Shown: in pieces, positions 12,369 to 24,613 of the stretch
How the letters are laid out: each line of letters opens with the position of its first letter
Numbering within the stretch: position 1 is the stretch's first letter
NCBI GenBank assembly: GCA_036346225.1
Contig: JARFIW010001458.1
Span: forward strand, 2,728,001 to 2,792,000
Direction: 5' to 3'
DNA: 64,000 nt
Origin: Platerodrilus igneus
Taxonomy: Eukaryota; Arthropoda; Insecta; Coleoptera; Lycidae
Position numbers and translations under genes: made by a program
Notes under the pieces: generated by a model
The model's database searches: none
What the model saw: the letters and a program-made list of their open reading frames with translations, nothing else
Told to the model about the DNA's origin: nothing

Positions 12369-12387
12369 GGGTCGAATTAGGACCAAA
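12369..12387 (-). other. Candidate primer-binding site of BEL/Pao element
   Basis: Directly inside the 5' LTR the minus strand reads TTTGGTCCTAATTCGACCC. TGG close to the LTR and a TTCGA-like core are what a tRNA 3'-end complement looks like. I cannot assign the tRNA. Confidence 0.5.
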
Positions 12388-12780
12388 TGTGGGGTGATAA
12401 AGTGATCTAGATATGGTAATTATAGGGAAGGACCAATTGCTATTATGTAGCAATACCGATGGCAGTGTAGCGGTTATGTAATAAACAAAGGAACTACGAC
12501 AAAGTACTTAATAAAGGATATAAATACCTTAAACCTGTGCCGCTCGGAGCAAGAAAAGTCACACACCACAGGTAGCGAACACCAAAGAACACGCACGTGC
12601 GGTGTGGTGTCGCTTCCAGGGCTTTCGTACAACTGTCTTCTGCAATCGTCCGAGCACGACTGATTGATGTTATTTCACGCACTCGCACTACCGGCATAAG
12701 GTTTTACTAAAAACCGTAAAGTACCCGCACTAATGGTATTTATTGTCACCACTACCAAATTGTTCAATGATGACGTAACA
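12388..12780 (-). repeat. BEL/Pao LTR (right; 5' LTR of the minus-strand element)
   Basis: 393 bp, same termini as the left copy. It includes a 67-codon minus-strand open frame (12494-12697) that aligns residue by residue with that of the other LTR, with about nine differences. Confidence 0.93.
12630..12663 (-). promoter_or_regulatory. Inr/DPE core promoter in the BEL/Pao 5' LTR
   Basis: On the minus strand TCAGTC (A at 12661) fits the arthropod initiator. AGTTG at +28 to +32 (12634-12630) fits the downstream promoter element RGWYV at the correct distance. No TATA box is seen upstream. The same pair is preserved in the left LTR (Inr A at 6179). This sets U3 at about 120 bp. Inferred from motif spacing only. 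Confidence 0.6.
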
Positions 12781-12785
12781 GTATT
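12781..12785. repeat. Right target-site duplication of BEL/Pao element (GTATT)
   Basis: It matches 5901-5905 exactly and follows the terminal ACA of the right LTR. Confidence 0.93.
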
Positions 12786-14405
12786 TAATTTTTGTATATT
12801 ATTTCCTTTTTGGTTAAATTAAGTGCATTTTTAACCATTTTCATGACTTCTTTCTGTATATTATGCGGTTGACCTTCAACGGTCGTCTGATTGTCGTAGG
12901 TCAATAAAAAGTGACTCTTGAACGCGAGTATGAATGAAATAGCTAGCTTCTCGGCGTAATACGGACACGTTTTTGCATGTACCTTGAAATGTGAGTTGTG
13001 CAGAAGTTGTCTTCTTCCCTAATAAGCCATTCCTCTATATATCCTGCGTGCAGATCTCTTCTGCTGAAGTTGCAACAAATTCGAATAGCTACAAAACCTT
13101 TTCCTGAAGATTATTTTAAAATATTTTGATTCAAAGTCGTAAGTAAATAATTCATATATTTATTTTTGCATGATTTTGTACTTTAAATATCATTTGAAAT
13201 TTATACCTGTTTATATAATCATCAAAAGGGCGTTTGAAATATCTCAATGTATTAAAATGTAACAACTAACTTTAAACATAACAACTCTAAATGTAGCATT
13301 ATAAGATCCGGCACAATGAAGTAATCATTTTAAATAGAGTTACTTTTACTAGTAATTAAAGTTTTGTTTAAAAAATCAATGAAAGAAATATTGTGGAACT
13401 TTTATTTTTTAAATATTGCATCAGTCAAATGACCTCCTTCTCGCTACTGGTACTCTTGAAGTCTAGCACAAAAGTTTTACACCACGCACGTTCACATCTC
13501 AGAATTGCATAATCTCTTGCCCGAGTATTATGTTTCAGTTGATCTTATGTTTGCGGTAGATTACGAAACACTGTTGACTTCAGGTAGCCTCTTCCGGTGG
13601 CCGTACCGCTCTTTAAATTTACAACGGACACGGCCAAAAGATAATTTGTAAAATTGTCAAGGACACCTTAACAATGTTGGTCCCGTCCTTCTAAACCCAT
13701 AATCTCTCTATGTCCACTTCTTTATCACAAAGTATTTTCCTTCGCTTCGTCACGAAAGTCGTGTGCGTTAAAATAGCTAGATATATTAAAATAAGATTTA
13801 TCTTACAGCAAGCAATTAGCAATATTCAGGTTTATAGCAAATAACCTCTCGAAACGTTCGCAAAACAACTGTGTTACAGTTCTGAAGCTGAAGTAGTTGT
13901 ACCACGTGAATTTTATAAGGATGGAACTGTAAGTTTTTTAGATTGCGGCAATAATTACGGTTCGAGATATCTAGTGCTAATGCTTGTCATTCAGCAGATC
14001 GTGTAGGACTTTGTAACACAGCTGTTCTTACCCCTTCAGCATTTTCAAGTGTGCTTACAGAACAAGTTCTTGCTTGTGCTTTTCTCTGATACATAAAGCA
14101 GTAATGCAAAGTTTGTGTATCCGCTTTTCAATTGCTATTTGATTTAGAACTGGATCTCAAGGATTTAATTGAAAGCGGCGGTAAAATAATTGTTGGGTTG
14201 CTGGGTAGATGCAACAGAATTGTTATATATAAAATTAGTTTCAACAGCAAAAAACGTTGCATATTTGAAAAGCGTTCCATATTCACAATTAAACTGACAT
14301 TTCTCACAAACGCATTGGAAGTTATGCTGAATTTTCACTTATCGCGAAAGCATGGCTGGTGACTTCATTTGGATTTACATCTGATTATATTATAAATTCA
14401 TTCAA
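12786..14405. other. No gene recognised
   Basis: AT-rich. Short open stretches near 13980-14100 and 14132-14362 carry no motif I recognise. The last of these borders the LINE relic and could be its eroded 5' part. Confidence 0.4.
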
Positions 14406-17041
14406 TCAGGATCAGAGGAAGTTCAGGTGTGGGGATAGTCATGCAGGACAAGATAGGACACTATGTAGAAAACTACTTGCAAAAGAACGAAAAAGTACTT
14501 ATGGTTAGATTAAAATTTAAACCGGTAAATACAGAAATAATTAAGTTCAAGTATAAATGCCCACCTCTAGCTACAGTGAAGAGGAGAGGTAGAAGCGATC
14601 CACAAAGATATCGAAGACATACTATGATTTGTAAAAGGACATGAAAATTTAATAATTGCGGGAGATTTTAATGCAGTAGAACGCGAGGGCAGGTAAGAAG
14701 AGATAGTAAGTTTGTTTGGTTTAGGCACAAGAAATTACAGGGAAAATGGGCTGGCAGAATTTTGCGGCAAAAACAATTTAACCATCACCAACACCATGCT
14801 AGAAGACGATACATGTGGAAGATGCCAGGAAACATAGAGAGATATCAAAATAGACTACATTTTTGTTCGACCATGGTTTAGAAATCAAGTAAAAGACTGT
14901 AGAAGCTACTCAGAGAAAGATATGCACACTGATTACAACATAGTAATTATGAAAGCCTTTTTAAATTTAAAACTTGAAAAAAAGGAACCGAAAGAGGCTC
15001 TTTGACTTTAAAAAACTAAAAGTTAAAGATATTCACAAAACACTTGAGAAAAAGTCAAATGAAGTTCTGAAGGACATCGGGAGAATCTCTGATACTAAGG
15101 AAGTAGCAACAGAATGGAATAACATTAAATCCAGTTTAGATATAGAGGCCAGATATACTCTGGGGTATAAACAAAAAGAAAATAAGAAGCCTGAATTTAA
15201 TAGAAAAAAGATGAAAATACAAAAATAGACCAGACGAAGCAGGAAACAGAGATACAAAGCCATAAAATGGAAAATTATTCACAAATGCAGGAAAGCTAAA
15301 GAACAGTAGATTGATGAAAAGTGCAAAGAGGTAGAAACTAAGATAGAAATAGGAACGACATACAAAGCATTCTAACTAATTAGAATAAATTTTAGGTATA
15401 TAAAACCGTATAGCGAAAATATAAAGGACGTGGGAAAAACATCGTTATAGAAAATGTAGATAATGTGGTTAGATGGTGATAATATATAGGGAATATGTAT
15501 GCAGGACTAGAAGCATCGAAACAGTAATCAGACATTAAAGTATATGACTTAAAATATCCTATACTTAGAGATAAAATTGAATTAGCGTTATAGAGTCCAA
15601 AAAATAGTTAGGCATCAGGTGCAAGCAGAAACTCTAAAAACCGCTGAACAAGCAGTAATAGAACGTCTCTTCAAACTTCTAAGTAATATGTATGAGGAAG
15701 GCGAGATACCTAAAGATTTCAAATGTAACACGATAGTAACTATACCAAAAAGAAAGGTGCAGATAAACCTGAAAACTTTCCAACAATAAATTTGACAGCA
15801 TACGTGTCAAGAATATTACCTAGAATTGTACAAAGGCGGATGGAAAAACGGACTGAAGAAATACTTAGGAGAAGATCAATTTGGGTGTAGGCGAAACAGG
15901 GATCACGGAAGACCATTTTAGCTGTAAGGGTATAAGTAGAAAAAACAACACAGGAAGGAGAAATAATTTATATAGGATTTGTAGATGTGGAAAAGCATTC
16001 TCCAACGTAAAATAAAAAAAAATGCTCGAAATACTCAAAAAGATAGGAATAAGTTATAGGAATAGATAAATAGTATATAGCTTATACAAAAATTAAACAG
16101 CAGAGCAGAAACATAAAGCAGTAAATATTAGGAAAGGGGTAATGCAGGAGTGTGTCGCATCTCTGTTAATTTTTAACTTGTATATCAAAAAGGCAATGAA
16201 CACCGTCAAATGCAGAAAGATCTTTGGAATTATTATGCAGAGACCAACGATTGATGTGCCTAGATTTGCAGGTGATATAGCGGTGCTAGCATCTTGCAAG
16301 GAGGAGTTAGAAGCAGCTCTTAATGAAATGGAAACAATACTAACAGAGGGATACGGTATAAAATTAACAAAAATAAAATTATAGTTTTAGTATGTAAAGG
16401 AGGGATAAATAAGTTAAAAACCAGACTACAAATAGGAAACGAGAACTTACAAGAGACTAAAGATTTCTGCTACCTAAAATGTCAAATAACACAAGATAGG
16501 AAGAGCACAAAAAATAAAACAACAATTAGCGCAAGATCGTGCTGCATTTGTCAAGAAAAAACTATTATGACGAAGACGCCAAACATAGAAACAAGGAAAA
16601 AGTTGCTGAAAACTTATATATGGAGCAGAGCACTGTACGTTTGTGAAAGTTGGACAGTGGGAGAAGCAGACAGGAAAAAAGTAGAAACCTTTGAAATGTG
16701 ATGCTACAGATGTATGATGAAGCTATCATGGACAGAGAAAGTTAAGAACAAAGAGGTTCTCGAAATGGTAGAGGAAGAAAGAAATATATTGAAAACAGTA
16801 AAAAAAGGGAAATAGAATAATAAGACACATACCAAGGTATGAGGGAATGGTGCGTAATACATTAGAAGCTGAGAAAGGGAGAAAGAGAAGTAGAGGTAAA
16901 CCTAGATTAAACTATTGCATTCAGGTAGTGAAAGATGTAGGTAGTGGGGATTTCAGGAGAGTGTGTAGGTTAACTCAGAATAGAAAACAATGGAAGTATG
17001 CGTCCAACCAGTGCTAAGACTAAAGACCTAATGGTGATGAT
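14406..17041 (+). mobile_element. LINE (non-LTR retrotransposon) relic, 5' eroded
   Basis: The plus strand gives an endonuclease then a reverse transcriptase in shifting frames. Endonuclease: SSGVGIVMQ near 14410, IIAGDFNA near 14653-14676, IDYIFV near 14848-14868, and a DYNIVIM segment where SDH is usual. Reverse transcriptase: EGEIPKDFKCNTIVTIPK near 15700-15752, IGFVDVEK (motif A) near 15975 and FAGDIAVLA (motif C; the family has F/YADD) near 16262-16289. The tail has a typical LINE C-terminal WTEKVKNKEVLEMVEEE segment near 16730-16790. The 3' end reads GACCTAATGGTGATGATAT, and the same end with a longer (ATG)n tail recurs at 27119-27182, so both belong to one family. Stops throughout. An RTE/BovB-like or Jockey-group clade is possible. 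Confidence 0.85.
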
Positions 17042-17042
17042 A

Positions 17043-17281
17043 TATTATAAAATTATTTAACCTTAAAATGGAATACTTTATTCCGCAATATCTTACAGTT
17101 ACCTAAGAAATCAACGCGCTTGAGGCATGGACCCCGACAACCCGTCATCCTTGTGTTGGACCATTACGTAAATCTTTGCGATCACATCAACGTAGCTGAC
17201 GCCTTGGTGCCTCTGTATCTTGCTGTGTACTACATACTTCACAACATTGAAAAATTATGGGAAAGATTCTACCTGCTCTAG
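17043..17281 (+). other. Unassigned open stretch just after the LINE 3' end
   Basis: About 75 codons without a stop and without ATG in frame end at the TAG near 17281. They include PVILVLDHYVNLCDHINV and LYLAVYYILHNIEKLW. The minus strand of the same DNA also reads open as KIQRHQGVSYVDVIAKIYVM. GC is higher than in the surroundings. I do not recognise either translation. It could be a fossil of another repeat or a lost exon. Confidence 0.3.
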
Positions 17282-18020
17282 GAGATTCAAATCAGAAATC
17301 ATAATGGATATTTTTAATGAAATAACCTTCAATCAAGTGCACTATGGAAGCGGATTTAATAAATGATTTAACGTCAATTACACTGATTGTCAAATGGTAA
17401 CTTTTTTGTTTCTTAGTGTGCGATGGTCATTTTTTATGGGATTTCCTTCTTAATTACGAATTTGTTAACAAAATTTTTCTAACGCACTCTAGTCAAATGT
17501 TTTTCGTGTTTCTATAGTGGAGCTTTTTTATATCTAGCGTTTACATTAGTTAAAATTCAAATTATGCATACCACGTCACTGCCCAATCCCAAAATTTGTT
17601 TGTAAATAATTTTTGTTTGTCGTGTACCTCTGTAGAATCCCTGATTAGATTTTAACCATTATCTGCATTCATTGTGGGACTTCACTTCCCTTGGTATTGA
17701 TTTTTACAATACATAATGCCTTGGTGAAACCAGTCATCATGCTCGTCACTCATAGACCCTGAATTTATGGGAAAAAAATTTAAATACGGCTGGAAAAAGC
17801 GAATCTTTAAAAACATGTTGCAACCAAAACGTCTATAACGAATATCGTAATATCTACGGGTGATACAAAAATTCTGAGTGTAGATTCTGTTTCAGCGACC
17901 AAAAATATACAAAGGACATCCATCAGACATTAATAGACAAAAATCGTATTGGTGTGTTTTGTTTATACGAATAATTACCACCTATAACATGCTACTATCA
18001 ACGTTACATAGCATATTACA
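17282..18020. other. No gene recognised
   Basis: AT-rich DNA between two LINE relics. No coding or structural signal seen. Confidence 0.45.
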
Positions 18021-18028
18021 TGTTTGTA

Positions 18029-21000
18029 ATACAACAACAACAACAACGCCAATCACGGTACTCCCTTTCTGGGTAACTAAACCTAGCATCACTTTCTGGG
18101 GGGATATGCACGGTATAACACTCTAGACTACTACCTTACTTTTACTCCCAGCACCATTCACAATCTTTCTTTAAATCCCTCGGTCACTACACACTTCTTT
18201 TGCCTCTGTAACATTCTCAAATTGCTTTTGGCATGCTCTTCTATACCTCATACTTTTCGCCTGTCGTTCTTTTAGAACCTGCTCAACTACATCCAACCAT
18301 ATTTTACGCGGTCTGCCTCTTGCAGTTTCACCAGTCATCTTGCTTGCATATATAGGTTTGGTAAGTCTATCCTGGCTGATCCTGTGTATATGTCCAAACC
18401 ATCTAAGCGTACTTCGCTCGCTTAACTCCTCAAGAGTCACTTGCACCCCACACTCTGCTATGATCTATTCGTTTATCACTTTGGGTTTCCACGTTTTTCC
18501 GCACACACTTCTTAGGATCCTCATTCCTGCAGCATTTATACAACTAACATGCTTCTTCTGCCAGGCCCAAGTTTCGCTTCCATACAGAACAGTTGGCATA
18601 AACACATTGTTGTAAATGGTCAACTTTACATTTATATTGAATCTTTCATTCCCGTTCACTGTGCACATACTTCTAGACACTTTTCTTTCAGCATTTGCCC
18701 TCCTTTCTATTTCACCATTCAGTTTTAAATTACTCAGAAACTTTCTACCGAGGTACATGAAGCCATTCATTTTCTCTATCGTGTCATTGTCCATTTTAAA
18801 TACAAAATCTTCAATTCCGCCATCTCTGTCAAAAATTTTTAATTTCGTCTTATTCACTTTCAATTGCATAATTTTTATACGCTTCCGACAGTCTGTCAAG
18901 CATTCGTTGCAAATCTTTTGACTATTTGAACAAAAATACTGCATCATCCGCATACAAGAGCACACTGACATTTGTTTCACCAATTTTAACTACTTTCATT
19001 CCTTCGCAAACCTGCCTGATACATTTATCCAGAAATACATTGAACAACCATGGTGACATCACACAGCCCTGTCTTACACTCTACATATTGTCAATATTGC
19101 CACTTGTAACCATTCTCACGTAAACATGCTTTACTGCCTCTATATATCGCTCTGATAAATTTTATCAAGCACTTGCTTACACCACGCAGCGCGTTTCATA
19201 ATTCACTTCTGTTTACAGAGCCATACGCTTTTTCCAGATATACAAATGATGCACACATTTTCTTTCTTGTATGAATACACTTTTCAACAATTTGTTGCAA
19301 TGCGAACATCTGATCCACTCATCCTTGTCCAGGCATAAAATCACATTGAAGGTTCCATATCTTGCTCTGCATTCTCTTACGAACTTCCTCCATCACAATT
19401 TTTCCATACACTTTACTGGGTACACTCAACAGACATATCCCACGATAATGCTTGCATTCATACTTGCTGCCTTTTCCTTTGTGCAAAGGGATAATGATCG
19501 CACTCATCTCATCTTCAGGCACCTTCACTTATTATAACACAACTCTATCAGTTGGGACAAACATTCAATCAGCACCCCAGACTCATATTTAAGCATTTCA
19601 CTTATTATTCCATCTCTAGCCAGCGCTTTGTCGTTCTTCAGAGTTCTCACGGTTGTCCATACCTCACCTACGCTGCATTGGAACTTTATACTATCATTTA
19701 CTTTTTAGATCAGTATATTACTGCTTTCTTCATCTTACATACAATCATCTTTACCATTCTTGCCACCACCATACAGCATTTTAAAATGCTCTTTCCAATA
19801 GTTTCTCACACTAGCTTCGTCCAAAACCATTTTATTTCCACTGTTAAAACGCCCTTCCCATGCTTATTTCCACCCTTTCTTGTTTTCCTTATCCATTTCC
19901 AAAACAAATTATTGTTTCCTTCAAAAGTACTTTGCATTTTCTCACCCTCCTTCTCTTTCGGTTGCTCTTTGTTTGCTTTCACTACTTCTTTGGCACATCG
20001 CCTTTTCTCATTATATACTTCCTAAAGTTGCTCTCTTAACTTAACATCCTTTTCTGAAATCATTCTCTTATATGCCAGTTTCTTTACCTCGACAACCTTT
20101 TTGACCTCATCGTTCCATCATGCATTTTTATTACATGTACCAATCATTGTCGTTCTACCTGCTTCCAAAGCACGTATCATTACACTGTTCTTCAAACAAT
20201 CGCTTACTTTCGACACATCTTTCAATTTCAGAGCATTACCCCATTGCTGTTTGCAATCATACAGTTCTCTATGTATCATAGTAGCGTACTATCTTTCAGT
20301 CGACCCTTCTAAGAAGCGTTCTACTTTTACTCTTGATTGTCTCACATTCTGCTTTCTTCTGCACACCCACTTTCGGCTAAAATCAATTCTGGACAAAACT
20401 AGAAAATTATCGGTCCCACACTCAGATCCTCTCATTACTCTTGTGTCTTTTACCAGTTCTATTAAACTTTCATCAAACACAACCATATCAGTTATACTTC
20501 TCACATTTGCCCTATGCCAGGTGTACTTATGTACATCCTTATGCTTGTACCATGTGTTGGATACAAACAGTTCTCTTTCCATACGTATACTCACTAACAT
20601 ATCTCCATTTTCTTTCCTTCTTGGATCGCCAAACGGACCTGCCACATACTCAGCACTTTCTTTGTGTACTCCGACCCGAATACTCATATCACTCATTAGA
20701 TCCACGCGGTCATTCCTTTCACGTTTGTCTTAATACATTTTCCATCTCCTGCCAAAACTGCTCACACTCGTTATCTTTATTCACCGGAGCATAACATGCT
20801 ACTACAAAAATCTTTCTGCAGCCCACTTTCATTCTAACTCACAAAATGCGGGAGAAACAAATTCATGCTTGCTTTTGCTTAATCATTTAAAATTAAACCA
20901 ACACCTTTCGCCCCGAACTCATTGCTCTCTACTCCAGATCCCAAACCCAACATACCGTCATCTAATTCAACAATATCTTTTGCCTTCCGCTTCATATCAC

Positions 21001-21370
21001 TCAAACACACCACATCCATACGTCTTTCTTTTATTTCATTCATGAGTTCATACTCTTTACCGTACACTCCCCTGATATTCCAGGTACAAAATCTTCATTA
21101 CTGATTCATGCGGTCGTTATCTGATAGGCCAGATATTTTTCGTCTCAGTCGACCACCATGAGTTTGACGGTCCGAGGCTTTAGCAATGGTCTTGTTGGTC
21201 GTGTTAGCTAGGTTGAACCAGGTTACCAGCTTAGATTGCAACCGTGTCGTTGTAGCTTTCCTTACTAACGGTAGCGACACCTTGCCGTTCAGTGTTGGCA
21301 TATTTAGCCTCTCTGCCAGAGACGTCGCCACGAACCCAGTCCTCCAGGTGTGTCTAACGTTTTTCAATAC
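18029..21370 (-). mobile_element. Nearly full-length decayed LINE with (GTT)n 3' tail
   Basis: Read on the minus strand. 21067-20879 is the endonuclease start (VVCLSDMKRKAKDIVELDDG and GVGLIL). 20705-20289 is the rest of the endonuclease, where SDMSIRVG stands in place of the usual GD-NARVG and TDNFLVLSRI corresponds to the SDH end. 19528-19319 is the RT finger region (SAIIIPLHKGKGSKYECKHY and CDFMPGQG). At 18954-18943 YADD is intact (LLYADDAVFL). 18983-18465 covers the thumb with YLGRKFL and VLYGSETWAW, and 18446-18171 the C-terminus (LRWFGHIHRI and RGRPRKIW). Frameshifts separate the blocks. The 3' end carries (GTT)n, seen as CAACAACAACAACAAC at 18031-18048. A further open frame at 21367-21098 may be its 5' part. 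Different family from the LINE at 14.4 kb. Confidence 0.9.
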
Positions 21371-22880
21371 AAGCTAAAACTCCCCCTTCCAACCTTGCAA
21401 GCCTGCAGAAAGTTGCCCACGTTATTACCACTAGGAGGTACATGCTGTGCAATGACACATATCGAGTGCACATATCTGTAATGAGTTAATGTATTTTCTG
21501 GATCAACCTCCTAAATCTTCGATATAATGAAGGTAGTGTTGAATCGAAAATGTATAAAGAGTTGCCGCTTTTAAAGTAAGGTTTATCAAAGTAGATGTAT
21601 GAATTTTGATTACTCATTTTATCGATGGAGATTGCATATTGTTACTGAGAATCTATAGAGAAGGAATCACATCCTTTTTGCAGCCTAAGTGTTCATACAC
21701 AATGAAACCACGTGCTTCTAATGTAATTACGGTACTACTTAACAATCTGTCTATTTTATATCAATAGACATTAGTATTAAATTTATATCCAAATACAAGT
21801 AATTTACTATTCCTTAGGTCATAGGTCGCTACCATTTGTCGACACCGACGCAACCTGCCGGAGGGTTAATATACTTTACATGTTGTTGCCGATTTTGTAT
21901 TCAAAACTTTTTTATTTTAGCCTTTAACCCTTTCACTTAAGATTGTGTTCAACTTATCTAGAAAATATTAAATTGCAATAAGTTGTAACATTTTTAGTAA
22001 TATTATCATTACTGTTAAATATTTTACGATTTGTAACTCTTGTTAAGATTAATAGTACGTAGCACCACCATAATCTGTTATAAATTAAACACCTTCCTGT
22101 AATATTTGCAACTTCAATGTGAAACCATTTATTCGAGGATTGAAATACTCTTCTAGATGAAAGCTTCTAAAATGTGTATATTGCCTTGGTATAAAGCAAT
22201 TTTATTATACGTGTTCGAAAATGAATATTGACAATTATCTAGACGTCACGGTAATTTCTGTGCTCATTGGTATTATGTGTAAGAACAATACGAGTAACCA
22301 AGTTTTGAAATTCACGTACAATGTATGAATAATTAATAAAAAATTTCACATTATATGCATTGTTCTATTCGGTGGCTATATCCTACTAAAAGTAATTATG
22401 ACGTGACGTGATGTTATAGTCCCGTATTATACTGAATAGCTTTCAATAGCTCAAAGAAGTATTCTGGAGCAACATGCATATTATTTTGAAACAGTATCGT
22501 AGATAACTTTGTTACGGTATTTGTGAATTGGTCACGTAGAGATTTTAAATATAAAAATAAATACAATTCAATAGGTTTTCATATAAATTAATGTGTAGTA
22601 ACATAGACAAGATGATAGAGTGTAGGTAAGTGATTCTTACGAAACCCCTCTTTTTGTAGTGTCATTGGGTACAGAAAGAATGTTTATAGAGATAACAAAA
22701 CCACGATTAATGCTTTATTTTACAACCAAATGACAAATTCAAAACTTATAAATTAATTGTCATCAATGCTTTATATTTATACGCAGCAGAAAATTATTTA
22801 CGCCTCAAAATTTAATACAGCAAAAAAAGATGAATTAGCAGACACATTTTTTCTGCCTGTTTTACTACACTCATTTATTG
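21371..22880. other. No gene recognised
   Basis: AT-rich. No left hAT terminal repeat (CAGTGGCGTAAC-like) was found here, although the hAT relic to the right should end in or near this stretch. Confidence 0.4.
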
Positions 22881-24290
22881 TAGAATTTATATTCATATTT
22901 GTGACAGTGTTACGTTCTATTGCGAAAGGAGATAAATTTTCTAATCTGAATTGTAGCTGTTCCTTAGATAATTGTTAATAATTTTTAATTTTGAAAAACA
23001 ACTCTCCGCACTTGCAGTTACTAACGGGTAAAGTTAAGTATTACATTAAGGCTGTGATTGCGTTTGGAAATGCTAGAACCTGTAGACTAGGAAAGTACTA
23101 AATATTCTAAAAGGTGTAGAATACCTCGAACATTTTCCAAATCATCACAAATAAGTCTACTATTTCTGAGTGTAGCAAGCTCTAAACCTATAGCATCATT
23201 TACATCTTTGTGATAAAATTTTTGCAAATGTTTCGTGTTAGCTAAAATATCGTCCGCGGTAAAATCTAAAAAACGTTAGGTTCCAGAAAATTAAATTTTT
23301 CGTTTACATGTAAAAGCGATTTAAAGCGACTCAGCAGCTGCGAAATTATAATATCTATTATGTGATAAAGTACATTTACGTTAAATTTGGATTCTTCGTC
23401 ATTAAATCGATAATCTTCGGATAAATCATCACAGTGTATTTTTATTTTTGCTTGCCTTTTCTTTTTATAAATTTCGGTTTAAAACTCCATTATACTGCAA
23501 CTTTCTCTGTTTCCTCCTTAATGTTGGAATAGGTATTCCTGGTTTACTTCAAAAATGTTAAAGTTTTTTGAATTAAAAGAGTTATCTGATTAGTTTCCGC
23601 CTTTTCACTCTGTGCAGTTTGTGAAAGACTTCTAAGCTCTTCTAGAATTTGACTTTAAAAAAACACTTAAAAGATAATATCAAAATTTTCCATGCTTAGT
23701 TAATATTTGTTTTGCGTAATTTTGTTGATCTGCTTTTTTTATGTCAGAATAATTTTACTAAGGGACACTAGTATATCTTTAACCAAAATCTTATGACAGT
23801 TAAAGATTTTAATCTGTCGGCCTAACGTGTATGATTTAACCGTTTTAATTAGATCATACTATCTTTTAAAACAGAAAGCCAATTCCATCTTATTACACTA
23901 TTAGCAAAAAATGTATGTTTTCTAAATCAATTTCTTTTATACTAATGGCGTCATTTTTGACTAGATTTAAATTATGGGCACTACAGTGCATGTATAGAGC
24001 TGAAGGTTTTATGTTTAATATTCTTTTTTGCACACCAGAATAATTGCCGCTCATAACGTTAGCCCCATTGTAGATACCCCTTCCCTCTGAATTTATTTAT
24101 ATCTAATTACGTATTAGATAAATTTCTTAATATGGCATTAAATAATCCTTCTGCAGTTTGGGCTTCTACTTTTGTGAATCCCACAAATGTTTCAAAAATA
24201 TCTACTTGGTTACCTCTCTCTCGCTATTTTTCTTAATATCAATGTTGTAACAAAAACTTTTGTTATATTAAAATCTCTAAAAAAAAACAT
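22881..24290 (-). pseudogene. hAT/ZMYM1-like transposase relic, middle and C-terminal part
   Basis: The minus strand encodes, in broken frames, the DUF4371/hAT-C architecture of ZMYM1-like proteins. Near 24190-24110 it reads IFETFVGFTKVEAQTAEGLF. Near 24070-23890 it reads NVMSGNYSGVQKRILNIK and LYMHCSAHNLNLV, the catalytic-core hallmark with the conserved histidines, followed by NSVIRWNWLSVLKD. Near 23050-22890 LTLPVSNCKCGELFFKIKN matches the hAT dimerisation domain. Frameshifts and stops exclude function. The N-terminal part lies at 27183-28152, displaced by about 2.9 kb of later insertions. The DNA between 23050 and 23890 is too eroded to read. Confidence 0.82.
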
Positions 24291-24509
24291 TTCTAGTCAT
24301 TGTTATTCTACAGCATACGAAATTGTCATTTAGCGTGAAATCGTTAAATAGTTTAATTTACTATAAGGAAGAACCCCTCTTTCCTTTTTTACATTATCTT
24401 CACCTATATAAAGCATTTAATAGTGACTCCTACGCTTTTGATATCTTCAAATACCCTGAACGTAACTTGTGTTGCATAAGCTACAGGTATTCTAAAGCCA
24501 ACTTGCTGG

Positions 24510-24613
24510 ACAGACACAACGCCTGCGCGTAAGGTGACGCTATAGGTAGGGTGTTGGCTGGTTGACAGGAAGGCGAGCGAGAGCGCGGCCATCTTGCAAG
24601 CAACAACGAGCAG
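24510..24613 (+). promoter_or_regulatory. CpG-rich promoter-like patch with possible untranslated first exon
   Basis: This stretch has about a dozen CpGs in roughly 100 bp of otherwise AT-rich DNA. It includes GAGCGAGAGCGCGGCCATCTTG, whose GCCATCTTG core resembles the YY1/Pleiohomeotic site found near start sites, and ends AACGAGCAG|GTACGG, a good splice donor at 24614. It sits inside the DNA separating the two halves of the hAT relic. The product is unknown; it may be a non-coding first exon. Inference from base composition and motif only. Confidence 0.35.

Larger units (their letters stand above)
5906..12780 (-). mobile_element. Complete BEL/Pao LTR retrotransposon, inactivated
   Basis: This 6,875-bp element is bounded by two LTRs of exactly 393 bp (5906-6298 and 12388-12780). 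Each begins TGT and ends ACA, and the pair is flanked by a perfect 5-bp target duplication, GTATT, at 5901-5905 and 12781-12785. The coding order on the minus strand is gag, aspartic protease, reverse transcriptase, RNase H and integrase, the standard BEL/Pao order. The LTRs differ at about 19 of 393 positions by my hand comparison, so the insertion is moderately old. Frameshifts or stops in gag, the protease-RT linker, the RT-RNase H linker and integrase make it non-autonomous. Confidence 0.95.

Noticed and set aside
18031..18048. (CAA)n as an independent microsatellite
   Set aside because: It sits exactly at the 3' end of the minus-strand LINE and is better explained as its tail.
19552..20733. 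Long plus-strand open stretches over 18.3-20.8 kb as genes
   Set aside because: They are antisense to the minus-strand LINE, with Phe/Leu/Ser-rich composition expected from that opposite strand.
22757..22978. Plus-strand 73-codon open frame as a gene
   Set aside because: It overlaps the minus-strand hAT dimerisation-domain relic in antisense.
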